DNA of 64,000 bases from Mycobacterium sp. 852002-51163_SCH5372311 (GTDB taxonomy: Bacteria > Actinomycetota > Actinomycetes > Mycobacteriales > Mycobacteriaceae), in contig NZ_LZIJ01000109.1 in the NCBI RefSeq assembly GCF_001667115.1, positions 87,696 to 151,695 on the forward strand, in the 5' to 3' direction. Shown in pieces: positions 34,915 to 45,165 of this stretch. How positions within the stretch are numbered: the stretch's first letter is position 1; each line of letters starts with the position of its first letter. Below the pieces are notes generated by a model. It saw only the letters and a list, made by a program, of their open reading frames with translations, was not told where the DNA came from and did no database searches. A program made the position numbers and the translations under genes.

Positions 34915-37194
34915 ATGACGACCGACGTCCAGAGTCAACCCGGGAAAACCGATACCAACCGGCTCGTCGGTGCGCTCAGGTCCGGCGCCTTCCTGCCAAA
35001 CCTGCGGCACGACATACCGTCGTCGATCGTCGTCTTCCTTGTGGCGCTGCCCCTTTCGCTGGGGATCGCCATCGCCTCCGGGGCGCCGCTGATGGCAGGT
35101 TTGATCGCGGCGGTGGTCGGCGGCATCGTCGCAGGCTCCCTCGGTGGCTCGATGCTGCAGGTCAGCGGGCCGGCCGCGGGCCTCACCGTGGTAGTCGCCG
35201 GTCTGATCAGCGACTTCGGCTGGCAGATGACGTGCATCATCACCATGTGCGCCGGTGGGATCCAGATCCTGTTCGGCGTGGTCAAGGTGGCTCGCGCCGC
35301 ACTCGGCGTGGCTCCTGTCGTGGTGCACGCCATGCTGGCCGGCATCGGCGTCACCATCGTTTTGCAGCAGGTCCACGTCCTGATGGGCGGCTCGTCACGC
35401 AGCTCGGCGTGGAAGAACATCGAAGCGCTGCCCGGCGGCATCCTCCACCACGAGCTGCACGAAGTGATCGTGGGCGGCATCGTCATCGCCATCCTGCTGT
35501 TGTGGCCCAAGCTGCCCGCCAAGATCCGCTTCATTCCCGGCGCCCTGGTGGCCATCGTGGCGGCCACCGCGGTCGCCGAGGCGGCGGGGCTGGAAGGCGT
35601 GGACCGAATCAACCTTTCCGGCAACTTCTTCCACGCCATCGGCTTGCCGCAGCTGCCCCCCACCACCCCGGGCGGAGTGCCGTGGATCCACGAGATCAGC
35701 GGCGTGGCCCTGGGTGTCGTCACCGTCGCCCTGATCGCCAGCGTCGAATCGCTGCTGTCGGCGGTCGCGGTCGACAAGCTGCACAACGGCCCGCGCGCGA
35801 ACTTCAACCGGGAGATGATCGGACAGGGCAGCGCCAACCTGGTGTCGGGGCTGCTGGGTGGCCTGCCGATCACCGGGGTCATCGTCCGCAGCTCCACGAA
35901 CGTAGCCGCCGGCGCTCGCAGCCGGGCCTCGGCGATACTGCACGGCATCTGGATCCTGCTGTTCGCGTCGCTGCTGACCGATCTGGTGGAACTCATACCC
36001 AAGGCAGCGCTGGCCGGCCTGCTGATCGTCATCGGCATCCAGCTGGTGAAGCTGGCCCACATCAAACTCGCTTGGCGCACAGGGAATTTCGCCATCTACA
36101 CCATCACCATCGGATGCGTGATATTCCTGAACCTGCTCGAGGGTGTGGCGATTGGACTCGGCGTCGCGATCTTCATGCTGTTGACGCGGTTGGTACGCGC
36201 ACCGATCGAGGCCCGGCCGTACGGGGACGCCGAGTCGAAAAACTGGCGGATCGACATCGACGGCACGCTCAGCTTCCTGCTGCTGCCCCGCCTGACCACG
36301 GTGCTGTCCACGATGCCGCCCGGGTCTCACGTGCGGCTCACGCTCAACGCGGACTACATCGACGAGGCGGTCTCCGAAGCCATTTCCGACTGGCGTTTGG
36401 CGCACGAGGCGACGGGTGGGGCCGTTGTCATCGTCGAGACGTCGCCGGCGACACTGCATCACGCACACACCAGCCGGCCCAAGCGTCATTACCGGCGCCC
36501 GCCGGCGCAGGCCGTTTCGCGCAACGGAGACCACGGCGCCCATGGGGACGCCGGGCTTTCGATTCTCGACGGCGTCGACGCTTACCATCGGGACGGTCGC
36601 GGAGAGCTGTACCCGCGGCTTGCCGACCTGACCGAAGCGACGACACCGAGTGCGGTGTTCCTCACCTGCGCCGACTCTCGGGTCTTGCCGGACGTGATCA
36701 CCGCCAGTGGGCCGGGCGACTTGTATATCGTCCGCAACGTCGGCAACCTGGTGCCCACCGATGCGACCGACCGATCGGTGGATGCCGTGCTCGACATCGC
36801 GTTCAACCAGTTCGGTGTGACTTCCGTTGTGGTGTGCGGCCATTCGTCGTGCCGGGCGATGGAGGTCCTGCATTCCGGACTTCATGACGCCGGCGACCAC
36901 ACGGCTGTCGGCCAGTGGCTCGAACACGGTCGTGACAGCCTCGCCGCGTTCCGGGACGGTCATCCGGCACGCGTGGGTGCGGAATCCGACGGCCTGCGCG
37001 AGGCCGACCAGCTGGCCATCGTGAACGTGGTTGTGCAGATGGAAAAGCTGGCCCGCAACCCGATCTTGGCCCCCGCCAAGGCCGCCGGCACTTTGAAGGT
37101 CTACGGCATGTTCTTCGACATTTCGACGGCCCGTGTCTACGAGGTGAATCAGCAGGGACTCGTGCGGCCCGTCGAGCCTGCGGCCGTGACCTAG
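34915..37194 (+). CDS. SulP transporter - beta-carbonic anhydrase fusion (Rv3273-like)
   Basis: 759 residues. Residues 1 to about 420 form the SulP permease (ALPLSLGIAIASGAPLMAGL, VSGPAAGLTVVV, about 10 helices), then a STAS-like linker and, from about 560, a beta-carbonic anhydrase with zinc ligands Cys585 (CADSR), His643 and Cys646 (CGHSSC) and Asp587. It probably couples bicarbonate movement with CO2 hydration. The M. tuberculosis homologue is called mtCA3. GAGGAG lies before ATG 34915. Confidence 0.95.
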   Translation: MTTDVQSQPGKTDTNRLVGALRSGAFLPNLRHDIPSSIVVFLVALPLSLGIAIASGAPLMAGLIAAVVGGIVAGSLGGSMLQVSGPAAGLTVVVAGLISDFGWQMTCIITMCAGGIQILFGVVKVARAALGVAPVVVHAMLAGIGVTIVLQQVHVLMGGSSRSSAWKNIEALPGGILHHELHEVIVGGIVIAILLLWPKLPAKIRFIPGALVAIVAATAVAEAAGLEGVDRINLSGNFFHAIGLPQLPPTTPGGVPWIHEISGVALGVVTVALIASVESLLSAVAVDKLHNGPRANFNREMIGQGSANLVSGLLGGLPITGVIVRSSTNVAAGARSRASAILHGIWILLFASLLTDLVELIPKAALAGLLIVIGIQLVKLAHIKLAWRTGNFAIYTITIGCVIFLNLLEGVAIGLGVAIFMLLTRLVRAPIEARPYGDAESKNWRIDIDGTLSFLLLPRLTTVLSTMPPGSHVRLTLNADYIDEAVSEAISDWRLAHEATGGAVVIVETSPATLHHAHTSRPKRHYRRPPAQAVSRNGDHGAHGDAGLSILDGVDAYHRDGRGELYPRLADLTEATTPSAVFLTCADSRVLPDVITASGPGDLYIVRNVGNLVPTDATDRSVDAVLDIAFNQFGVTSVVVCGHSSCRAMEVLHSGLHDAGDHTAVGQWLEHGRDSLAAFRDGHPARVGAESDGLREADQLAIVNVVVQMEKLARNPILAPAKAAGTLKVYGMFFDISTARVYEVNQQGLVRPVEPAAVT

Positions 37195-37195
37195 C

Positions 37196-37636
37196 TCAGC
37201 TTTGCGGCAGCCGCACGACCTGAAGAAAGAACTCGTCGATTTGCCGCACCGCGCTGATGAATTGGTCGAGGTCGACCGGCTTGGTGACGTAGGCGTTGGC
37301 GTGCAGTTGGTAACTGCGCAGGATGTCCTCCTCGGCCGAGGAGGTAGTGAGCACGACGACCGGGATGCGGGACAGGTCGGGATCGAACTTGATCTTCTCG
37401 AGCAGTTGCCTGCCGTCGTATTTCGGCAGGTTCAAGTCGAGCAGGATCAGGTCGGGTCGCGGCGCGTCCTGGTATTCGCCGCGTCGGTAGAGGAAGTTCA
37501 GTCCCTCCTCACCGTCGTGCGCGACGTGCAGGCGGTTGCTGAGCTTGTTGTGCTCGAATGCTTCCCGGGTGATGAGCTCGTCGCCCGGGTCGTCTTCGAC
37601 GAGCAGAATCTCGATTGGTCGGCCGTCCGGAATCAT
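37196..37636 (-). CDS. Single-domain response regulator (Rcp1-like)
   Basis: 146 residues, a receiver domain only: [10 protein letters not shown], phospho-acceptor Asp67 in LLDLNLP, TSS near VVLTTSS and Lys in YVTKPVD. No output domain. This class relays from phytochrome- or CHASE3-type kinases. Its ATG overlaps the kinase stop by 4 bp. It converges on the carbonic anhydrase gene across 1 bp. Confidence 0.93.
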   Translation of the reverse strand: MIPDGRPIEILLVEDDPGDELITREAFEHNKLSNRLHVAHDGEEGLNFLYRRGEYQDAPRPDLILLDLNLPKYDGRQLLEKIKFDPDLSRIPVVVLTTSSAEEDILRSYQLHANAYVTKPVDLDQFISAVRQIDEFFLQVVRLPQS

Positions 37637-39270
37637 TCGCGCGCTCCTTCTGCTGGGTCCGCCGAGACGGCGGAGTGTTGTGCGTCCGCGCCGGCCAGTA
37701 ACAGCTCGGCGTCAGGCTCGACACCAGGTTGAGCGGTAGGCACCTTGAACTCGAACCGGGTCCCGTCGGTGTACGACGTGTCGATCCCGATGGTGCCGCC
37801 GTGGTGCTCGACTATTTTCTTGCACAGCGCCAGGCCCAAACCGGTTCCGCCGTACACGTCGCGGCCGTGCAGGCGCTGGAAAATCAAAAAGACCTTGTCG
37901 GTGAACTCTGGTGCGATGCCGATACCGTTGTCAGTGACGGTGACCACGATGTCGTCGGTGCGCTGTTGGCAGTCGATGACGACGCGGGGTGCACGATCTT
38001 CCCGGCGAAACTTGACCGCGTTGCCAATCAGGTTCTGCCACAACATGGTCAGCAGCATCGGGTCGCCGGTGATCTGCGGCAGCCCGTGCTCCGGGCGCAC
38101 GATCTGGGCGTCGGATTCCTCTATCGCGGTGGCCAGGTTGGCCAGCGCGGCATCCAGCGCGTCGTCAAGGTCCACCTCGGCGCTCGTCGTCCCCAGCCGG
38201 CCGACCCGGGAGAAGCTGAGCAGGTCGTTGATCAGTACCTGCATGCGTTTGGCCCCGTCGACCGCGTAGCCGATGTATTCGGAGGCGCGGTCGTCGAGCT
38301 TGTCGCCGTACCGCTTCTCCAGCAGCTGACAGAACGAGGTGACCTTTCGCAGCGGTTCCTGCAGATCGTGCGACGCCACATAGGCGAACTGTTCGAGCTC
38401 GGCGTTCGAACGCCGCAATTCGGCCGTCTGCTCGTCCAATTGCGCTGTCGCCGAACGTGATACCTCGAGCGCTTCGACGATGCGCTGTCGCATGTTCTCC
38501 ACGTCGATCGCCATATCCCGGATGTCTTTCGGTCGCTGCGGCGGCGAGATGCGTTCCCCGAAGTTGCCCTCGGTGATCCGTCGGCAGGCCGAAGCCAGGT
38601 CAGCCAGCGGAAGGGTGACCGCGCGCCGGGTCAACACCCCCAGCAGGGTCGCCGTGAGGCAGAACAGCAGTACCATTGCGCCCAGCACGCTGTCGCGCCA
38701 GTCGGCGATTTTGCGGGCCTGGTCGATGGCCTGTTGCTGCGCCCAGGCGAGGTGCGCGTTCTGGGTTTCGAAAAGCGCACGCAGATGGTCGAATTCGGCC
38801 TTGTCGAGCTCCGCCGCCGTGCGGCTCACCAGATTGGGTGCCGTCGGCGTCACAGCGGCGATGACGGGCTCGGCGTAGTTTTTCCGCCACTCCCGCGCGG
38901 TCGTCTCGATCGCATCCAGGTCGGCGATCAGGTCGGCGCGCTCGCCCAGTCGCTGCCGAATGGCTTGAGCCGCAACCTGTTCGGCTTGCTGCCCGTCGTA
39001 GTACGGGGCGAGGAACTGCCGATCGGCAGAGATCAGGTAACCACGGGTGCCGGTCTCCTGGTCGCGCAACGCCGACTGCAGCTGGCCCGCGGCTATCCTC
39101 GCCGGCGAGATGCCGTCGGTCAGCCCGTGCGACACGTCGTCGGCGCGATGCAGCAACACCGTCCCCACCGCAGCACCCGCGAGCACCAGCACACCCATGC
39201 TGAACAACACCAGGAATTGCCATTCACGCACGGTGAGCTGCAGCTCCCGCAGGTTGAACTTGAGGCTCAC
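37633..39270 (-). CDS. CHASE3-type sensor histidine kinase
   Basis: 545 residues from GTG 39270. One helix at about 17-40, an extracytoplasmic CHASE3-like region ([21 protein letters not shown]), a second helix at about 195-215, HAMP, and a coiled region before the H-box [14 protein letters not shown] with His301. The ATPase has NAVKFRR and [17 protein letters not shown] overlap with the PP2C gene upstream and ATGA with the receiver downstream tie all three together. Confidence 0.93.
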   Translation of the reverse strand: MSLKFNLRELQLTVREWQFLVLFSMGVLVLAGAAVGTVLLHRADDVSHGLTDGISPARIAAGQLQSALRDQETGTRGYLISADRQFLAPYYDGQQAEQVAAQAIRQRLGERADLIADLDAIETTAREWRKNYAEPVIAAVTPTAPNLVSRTAAELDKAEFDHLRALFETQNAHLAWAQQQAIDQARKIADWRDSVLGAMVLLFCLTATLLGVLTRRAVTLPLADLASACRRITEGNFGERISPPQRPKDIRDMAIDVENMRQRIVEALEVSRSATAQLDEQTAELRRSNAELEQFAYVASHDLQEPLRKVTSFCQLLEKRYGDKLDDRASEYIGYAVDGAKRMQVLINDLLSFSRVGRLGTTSAEVDLDDALDAALANLATAIEESDAQIVRPEHGLPQITGDPMLLTMLWQNLIGNAVKFRREDRAPRVVIDCQQRTDDIVVTVTDNGIGIAPEFTDKVFLIFQRLHGRDVYGGTGLGLALCKKIVEHHGGTIGIDTSYTDGTRFEFKVPTAQPGVEPDAELLLAGADAQHSAVSADPAEGARE

Positions 39271-40499
39271 TCGGCGGTCCGCTCCACGCGCAGCACGGCT
39301 ATGTCGTCGCTGAGCCCGCCCAGCGGTTGCGCCAGTTCCTGTGCCCCGTCGATCAGCGCGTCGACGAACGCCGGTCCCGGCAAGTCCGCATGCGTTCGGG
39401 CCAGGGCCAGCAGGCCGTCTTCGCCGAGCCGTTCGTTGCCCCGTCCCGAGTAGCCCTCGAAGAGTCCGTCGGTGAGCAGCACCAGCCCGTGATTCGCCGG
39501 CAACATCAACTCGTGATGCGGCCAGTCGTCGGCCCGAAGGCCCAGGGCCGGACCACCCGGCGGCACGATCCATTCGACCGTGCCGGGACCGCCGGAGCCG
39601 TGCAGCAACATCCCCGGATGACCGGCCCGGATGGCCGTGATGGGTTGGCCGTCGCCGCGGCCGGTGCCTCCCGGAATGGTCAGGTTGAGCACCGTCGCGA
39701 AGATTCCTCTGCCTGCCCGCTCGGCATGCAGTACCCGCTCCAGCTGTGCCATCAGCGCAGCGCCGTGCACACCGGCGAGGGTGAGTGCACGCCAGGCGAT
39801 CCGCAGTGCCGCGCCCAACGCGGCCTCGTTGGGTCCGTGGCCGGCGACGTCACCGATCACGACGTGGACCGTCTGGTCGGGTGTCTGCACAACGTCGTAG
39901 AAGTCCCCGCACAGCAACGCGTCCTCGCGGCTCGGCCGATACCGGGTCACGATCTCGACACCCGAGTTCTCGTGCAGCAACGGGGACGGCAGCAGGCCGC
40001 GCTCCAGCAAAGCGTTCTCGCGAGCCCGGAGTTGGCTTGCGCGCAGATCGGCCGCGATCAGCTCGGCGCGTTTGCGTTCGATGGCGTAGAACACCGCACG
40101 CCGCAGCACATCGGGTTCGACGCGGCCCTTGACCAGGTAGTCCTGCGCACCGGCGGCCACCGCCGAAGCCCCGAAGTACTCGTCGTTCAGCCCGGTCAGC
40201 ACGACGATGGGGACGGTGGCGTCATGCTTGGCGATGCGCTCCAGCGCCTCGATGCCATGGGCATCCGGCAAATGCAGGTCCAGGAGTACGCAGTCGGGCC
40301 GGGCGGCGGCCAGCTCACGCTCCGCGTGTGCCATCGACTCGGCCCACACCACGCGAATATCGGCGACCGTGTCGGCGATCAGCTCTTCCACAAGTACCGC
40401 GTCGGCTCGGTCATCCTCGACCAGCAGCAACGACAGCGACCGCCAATTGGCCACCTGGGCAACTGGAGCTCGCGATTGCATCAAGTCCCGGCCGCGCAC
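39267..40499 (-). CDS. Response regulator with PP2C-type (RsbU-like) phosphatase output
   Basis: 410 residues. Receiver at about 22-145 with Asp74 in LLDLHLPDA, a short coiled linker (RAELIAADLRASQLRARENAL), then a SpoIIE/RsbU phosphatase with metal residues in LLCGDFYDV, GDVAGHG, LTDGLFEGY and GGLSDDIAVL. Such enzymes dephosphorylate STAS anti-anti-sigma factors. GTG 40499 follows GAGGTGAA; ATG 40481 is an alternative. First gene of the three-gene unit; 226 bp upstream hold no clear promoter. Confidence 0.92.
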   Translation of the reverse strand: MRGRDLMQSRAPVAQVANWRSLSLLLVEDDRADAVLVEELIADTVADIRVVWAESMAHAERELAAARPDCVLLDLHLPDAHGIEALERIAKHDATVPIVVLTGLNDEYFGASAVAAGAQDYLVKGRVEPDVLRRAVFYAIERKRAELIAADLRASQLRARENALLERGLLPSPLLHENSGVEIVTRYRPSREDALLCGDFYDVVQTPDQTVHVVIGDVAGHGPNEAALGAALRIAWRALTLAGVHGAALMAQLERVLHAERAGRGIFATVLNLTIPGGTGRGDGQPITAIRAGHPGMLLHGSGGPGTVEWIVPPGGPALGLRADDWPHHELMLPANHGLVLLTDGLFEGYSGRGNERLGEDGLLALARTHADLPGPAFVDALIDGAQELAQPLGGLSDDIAVLRVERTAE

Positions 40500-40725
40500 G
40501 GGTGCTTCACCTCATACCCTCTCGGACACAGGTTGGACGCCGGCGGGTATGCCGAAAAGGCCGGTACCTGTGGCCGTTCACGTGTCTCGCCAGCCCGACT
40601 GGTGGTTGCCATTACGCGGCCTTGGTCCTAAAGCCTCAGTGGATGGTATGCGGTGAAGCCGAGCTTTTGTCCTCGTTCCCCTATGTGTCGGGGCTTTCCT
40701 CGTCAGCGCGGCAATACCGGCGACA

Positions 40726-41157
40726 TCAGATCAGCGCCAGGTTACGCGTGCTTGCGTGCCGAACCGCGTCAATGGGAATCGATTGATCCAGCGTCGCGAA
40801 CCGGCCGCCGTTGGCGGTGGCGAGCGCGAGTAGATATGCGTCGGTCACCTGGCGATGTCCGTGCAATCGTGAATAGTCGATGAGCTCGTCGTCCAGCAGG
40901 CTGACCGAACACGTCCAGTACTCGTGATATTCCGTCGCAGCGGCATTTGCCAACTTCCTGATCGCCTGAGCAGGTGGCACCGGGCTGGGATATCGAGGCT
41001 GGCTGATGAGGCGAACGAAGCCGTTCTGAGTTATCGCACACGACGCCCAGCCGTGACCGATCTCGGCGCCGACCCATCGGCGAACGCGCTGGTGGTCGAC
41101 GTGATCGCTGTCAAGCAGTGCGACGAGGACATTGACGTCCAGCAGCGCGCGCGTCAC
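40726..41157 (-). CDS. vapC: VapC-family toxin (PIN-domain ribonuclease)
   Basis: 143 residues. PIN-domain acidic residues are visible in LLDVNVLVALLD (Asp7), VTDAYLLALA and FATLDQS. PIN toxins cut specific tRNA or rRNA. GTG 41157 overlaps the antitoxin stop (GTGA), the usual coupled order antitoxin-toxin. Not in H37Rv at this locus as I recall. Confidence 0.9.
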   Translation of the reverse strand: MTRALLDVNVLVALLDSDHVDHQRVRRWVGAEIGHGWASCAITQNGFVRLISQPRYPSPVPPAQAIRKLANAAATEYHEYWTCSVSLLDDELIDYSRLHGHRQVTDAYLLALATANGGRFATLDQSIPIDAVRHASTRNLALI

Positions 41158-41396
41158 ACCGCTTCTTCGTCACGCAGCCGGTCGACGAAAGCGTTGGACA
41201 CCGCCGGGCCCCGATGCTCAAAGGGCTCGAAACCATAGAAGCTCGTTGGCCCTGTGCGCGGATCGGCGCTTTGCTGTTGCGTCAACGCCTGCCGGGCGAG
41301 ATCCGACAGTACCTGGCCCGCGGTCCGGTTCTCACGGCGCGCGCGTTCCTTCACCGCGAGCAATACGTCATCGTCCAACGACAGCGTGGTGCGCAT
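41154..41396 (-). CDS. vapB: VapB-family antitoxin (ribbon-helix-helix)
   Basis: 80 residues. The N-terminal ribbon-helix-helix MRTTLSLDDDVLLAVKERAR binds DNA; the C-terminal tail SFYGFEPFEHRGPAVSNAFV should wrap the toxin. No Shine-Dalgarno precedes ATG 41396; a -10 hexamer 7 nt upstream indicates a leaderless start. Confidence 0.9.
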   Translation of the reverse strand: MRTTLSLDDDVLLAVKERARRENRTAGQVLSDLARQALTQQQSADPRTGPTSFYGFEPFEHRGPAVSNAFVDRLRDEEAV

Positions 41397-41417
41397 GCAT
41401 CTGATGTTAATGCATCA
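41395..41417 (-). promoter_or_regulatory. Leaderless promoter and probable operator of vapBC
   Basis: TAACAT (41409-41404, minus) ends 7 nt before ATG 41396. It lies inside TGATG-N6-CATCA (41402-41417), and ATGCAT occurs at 41395-41400 and 41410-41415, 15 bp apart. Binding of VapB(C) here would cover the -10, giving autoregulation (inference). Confidence 0.55.
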
Positions 41418-41482
41418 ACTGGGTGGACGCCGGCCGAGCAGCACAGGCCGAACATGCGGCGTCGGCCGCGGGGCGCTGCTCG

Positions 41483-42652
41483 TCAGCGCAGCAAGGCGCG
41501 CGACATCACCACCCGCTGAATCTGGTTGGTGCCCTCGTAGATCTGAGTGATCTTGGCGTCGCGCATCATCCGTTCGACCGGGAAGTCGGTGGTGTAGCCG
41601 GCGCCGCCGAACAGCTGTACGGCCGACTCCGTGACGTCCATGGCGGTGTCGGAGGCGAAGCACTTCGCCGCCGCCGAGATGAATCCGAGGTTGGGCTCGC
41701 CGCGTTCGGCGCGGGCAGCGGCGGTGTACACCATCAAGCGGGCGGCTTCCACTTTCATCGCCATGTCGGCCAGCTCGAACTGCACGCCCTGGAACTCCGA
41801 GATCGACTTGCCGAACTGCTTGCGCTCCTTGGTATATGCCACCGTCGCGTCCAGCGCGCCCTGCGCGAGGCCCACGGCCTGCGCCCCCACGGTGGGGCGG
41901 GTGTGGTCGAGGGTCTGCAGCGCGGTCTTGAACCCGGTGCCCGGCTCGCCGATGATCCGATCGCCGGGGATGCGGCAGTTCTCGAAGTACAGCTCGGTGG
42001 TCGGCGAGCCCTTGATGCCCAGTTTCTTTTCCTTCGGCCCGACGCTGAATCCCTCGTCGTCCTTGTGCACCATGAACGCCGAGATGCCGTTGGCGCCGCG
42101 GTCCGGATCGGTCACCGCCATCACGGTGTACCAGGTCGACATGCCGCCGTTGGTGATCCAGCACTTGGTGCCGTTGAGAATCCAGTCGTCACCGTCGGCC
42201 TTGGCCCGGGTTCGCATCGACGCGGCATCGCTGCCGGCCTCGCGCTCGCTCAGCGCGTAGGACGCCATGGCCCCTTCGTTGGCGATCGACGGCAGCACCT
42301 GCTTCTTCAGCTCTTCGGAACCCTGCAGGATCAGGCCCATGGTGCCCAGCTTGTTCACCGCCGGGATCAACGAGGCGGACGCGTCGACGCGCGCCACTTC
42401 TTCGATCACGATGCAGGCCGCCACCGAATCCGCGCCCTGACCGCCGTACTGCTCGGGAATGTGCACCGCGTTGAAACCGGACGCATTCAGCGCCGCCAGC
42501 GCCTCTTCGGGGAACCGGGATTTTTCGTCCACGTCTTTGGCGCAGGGAGCGATCTCCCGTTCCGCCAGCGCGCGGATCGCGGCCCGCAGTTCGTCATGCT
42601 CCTCGGGCAGTTTGTACACATCAAAGTCGGGGTTTCCGGCCCATCCAGCCAT
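41483..42652 (-). CDS. fadE25: Acyl-CoA dehydrogenase FadE25
   Basis: 389 residues. FAD and substrate signatures YALSEREAGSDAASM and WITNGG, the QVFGGAGY-type block VQLFGGAGYTTDFPVERMMRD, and the catalytic Glu in YEGTNQIQR. Oxidises acyl-CoA; exact chain preference unknown. ATG 42652 with GAGGAGG upstream gives the family's 389 residues. It follows purE by 13 bp. Confidence 0.96.
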   Translation of the reverse strand: MAGWAGNPDFDVYKLPEEHDELRAAIRALAEREIAPCAKDVDEKSRFPEEALAALNASGFNAVHIPEQYGGQGADSVAACIVIEEVARVDASASLIPAVNKLGTMGLILQGSEELKKQVLPSIANEGAMASYALSEREAGSDAASMRTRAKADGDDWILNGTKCWITNGGMSTWYTVMAVTDPDRGANGISAFMVHKDDEGFSVGPKEKKLGIKGSPTTELYFENCRIPGDRIIGEPGTGFKTALQTLDHTRPTVGAQAVGLAQGALDATVAYTKERKQFGKSISEFQGVQFELADMAMKVEAARLMVYTAAARAERGEPNLGFISAAAKCFASDTAMDVTESAVQLFGGAGYTTDFPVERMMRDAKITQIYEGTNQIQRVVMSRALLR

Positions 42653-42665
42653 GTCAGCCTCCTCG

Positions 42666-43177
<512 letters not shown>

Positions 43178-43181
<4 letters not shown>

Positions 43182-44395
43182 CTAAGCCGCTCCTCCTCGG
43201 CGCGATGCGCGTCCCATCCATCGGCCCACTCGGCGTGTGACAACCAGTGTGCCGCCAGCTCGGCGCGTTCACGCAGCTTGCCTGGATCCGCGCCCACAAA
43301 ATTGACGTGCCCGACCTTCCGACCGGGACGTTCGGCCTTGCCGTACAGGTGGACGCGGGCGTCGGGCATGCGGGCGAACAGGTGGTGCAACCGCTCGTCG
43401 ACGGTCATCGCCGGCTGCTGCTCCGCGCCCAGCACATTGGCCATCACCGTCACCGGTGCAATGGCAGCCGTGTCCCCAAGCGGGTAGTCGAGCACGGCGC
43501 GCAGATGCTGTTCGAACTGGCTGGTACGCGATCCGTCCATGGTCCAGTGACCAGAGTTGTGCGGCCGCATCGCGAGCTCGTTGACCAGCAGTGCGCCGTT
43601 GGTGGTTTCGAACAGCTCGACGGCGAGAACACCGGCCACGCCGAGCTCGTCCGCCAACCGCAGGGCCAGGCGCTGCGCGCCCGCGGCGGAGTCCTCGGGC
43701 AAGTCCGGCGCCGGGGCGATCACCTGCACGCAGATGCCATCTCGTTGCACCGTCTCGACGACCGGCCAGGCCGCGCCCTGGCCGAACGGGGAGCGCGCCA
43801 CCAGCGCCGACAGTTCCCGCCGCAGATTCACCTGCTCCTCGGCCATCACCGGCACCCCGTCGGCCAGGAAGCTGGCCGCGATCTCGCGGGCGTGCGACGG
43901 GTCGCGCGCCATCCGCACCCCACGCCCGTCGTAGCCGCCGCGGACCGCCTTGACGACCACGGGGCCGGCTATGTCCCGCGCGAAGGCATCGAGTTCGTCG
44001 ACGCTTCGGATCTCGGCATAACGGGGCACCGGCGCGCCCAGCGCCTCCAGCCGCTGCCGCATCACCAGCTTGTCCTGGGCGTGCACCAGCGCCTGCGGCG
44101 ACGGCGCCACGGCGATGCCCTCGGCGACCAGCTTCTCCAGCAGCTCGGTCGGCACCAGCTCATGGTCGAAGGTCAGCACGTCGGCTCCGTCGGCAACCTG
44201 ACGCAGCGCCGCAAGGTCGGTGTGCAAGCCGATCACCACGTCGGGGCTGACCTGAGCGGCGGGTTCATCGGCGTTGAGCGCCAGCACCCGCAAGGTCTGT
44301 CCCAACGCGATTGCTGCCTGGTGAGTCATCCGGGCAAGTTGGCCGCCGCCCACCATCGCGACCAACGGCGTTCGTGTACTCGGCACGGCCATCAT
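43178..44395 (-). CDS. purK: N5-carboxyaminoimidazole ribonucleotide synthase PurK
   Basis: 405 residues, ATP-grasp. N-terminal [23 protein letters not shown] (ATP site), [25 protein letters not shown] (metal site; split [14 protein letters not shown], then RPHNSGH). It carboxylates AIR with ATP and bicarbonate, and PurE next door uses the product. Two ATGs in tandem (44395, 44392). Confidence 0.96.
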
Positions 44396-44479
44396 GGTGT
44401 CATGGGGCCTGACCGGCGTGTTAGCGGCTGCGCGACCAAATCGTTATGTACGATTTTGCGCCCCTTTTGCGTTACTCCG

Positions 44480-44485
44480 TAGACT
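44480..44485 (+). promoter_or_regulatory. -10 hexamer, leaderless promoter of gtrA-like gene
   Basis: TAGACT ends 8 nt before GTG 44494, favouring that start over ATG 44446. Confidence 0.5.
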
Positions 44486-44493
44486 GGCGTGCT

Positions 44494-45165
44494 GTGTCCT
44501 TTGCCGATGCCACGATCGCGCGTCTTCCCCAGGTGCTTCAACCTTTTGCGATGCGCCACCACGAGCTGATCAAATTCGCCATTGTCGGCGGCACCACTTT
44601 CATCATTGACTCGGCGATTTTCTACACGCTGAAACTCACGATTCTCGAGCCCAAGCCGGTGACCGCCAAGGTGATTGCCGGAATCGTCGCCGTCATCGCG
44701 TCTTACATCCTGAACCGGGAGTGGAGCTTCCGTGACCGCGGTGGCCGCGAGCGCCATCACGAGGCGCTGTTGTTCTTCGCGTTCAGCGGTGTCGGGGTGC
44801 TGCTGAGCATGGCGCCGCTGTGGATCTCGAGCTACATCCTGCAGCTGCGGGTGCCGACGGTGTCGCTGACGGTGGAGAACATCGCCGACTTCGTCTCGGC
44901 CTACATCATCGGCAACCTGCTGCAGATGGCGTTCCGCTTCTGGGCGTTCCGGCGCTGGGTGTTCCCCGACCAGTTCGCCCGCAACCCGGAGAAGGCGCTG
45001 GAATCCGCCCTCACCGCGGGCGGCATTGCCGAGGTCTTCGAGGACGCCTACGACGTCGGCTTGAAAGATGGCAACGTCACGCTGCTGCGCGCCTGGCGCA
45101 ACCGCAGGGCCAACCGGTTCGCTCAGTTCGGCGAGCCGGACGGCCCGGTGTCGAAAACTTCGTGA
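44494..45165 (+). CDS. GtrA-family membrane protein (Rv3277-like)
   Basis: 223 residues. Four membrane helices of the GtrA fold (FAIVGGTTFIIDSAIFYTL, VIAGIVAVIASYILNREWSF, LLFFAFSGVGVLLSMAPLW, YIIGNLLQMAFRFWAFRRWV) and a charged C-terminal tail. GtrA proteins are thought to flip polyprenyl-linked sugars; role here unproven. ATG 44446 would add 16 residues. Its last 43 bp overlap the PH-domain gene on the other strand. Confidence 0.88.
   Translation: MSFADATIARLPQVLQPFAMRHHELIKFAIVGGTTFIIDSAIFYTLKLTILEPKPVTAKVIAGIVAVIASYILNREWSFRDRGGRERHHEALLFFAFSGVGVLLSMAPLWISSYILQLRVPTVSLTVENIADFVSAYIIGNLLQMAFRFWAFRRWVFPDQFARNPEKALESALTAGGIAEVFEDAYDVGLKDGNVTLLRAWRNRRANRFAQFGEPDGPVSKTS

Noticed and set aside
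40514..40519. GGGTAT before the PP2C operon as a SigF promoter
   Set aside because: No GTTT-like -35 at 15-17 bp, and the element runs into the ribosome site.
40500..40725. Small plus-strand frames between the PP2C gene and vapC
   Set aside because: No ribosome site, motif or conserved start; stretch appears non-coding.
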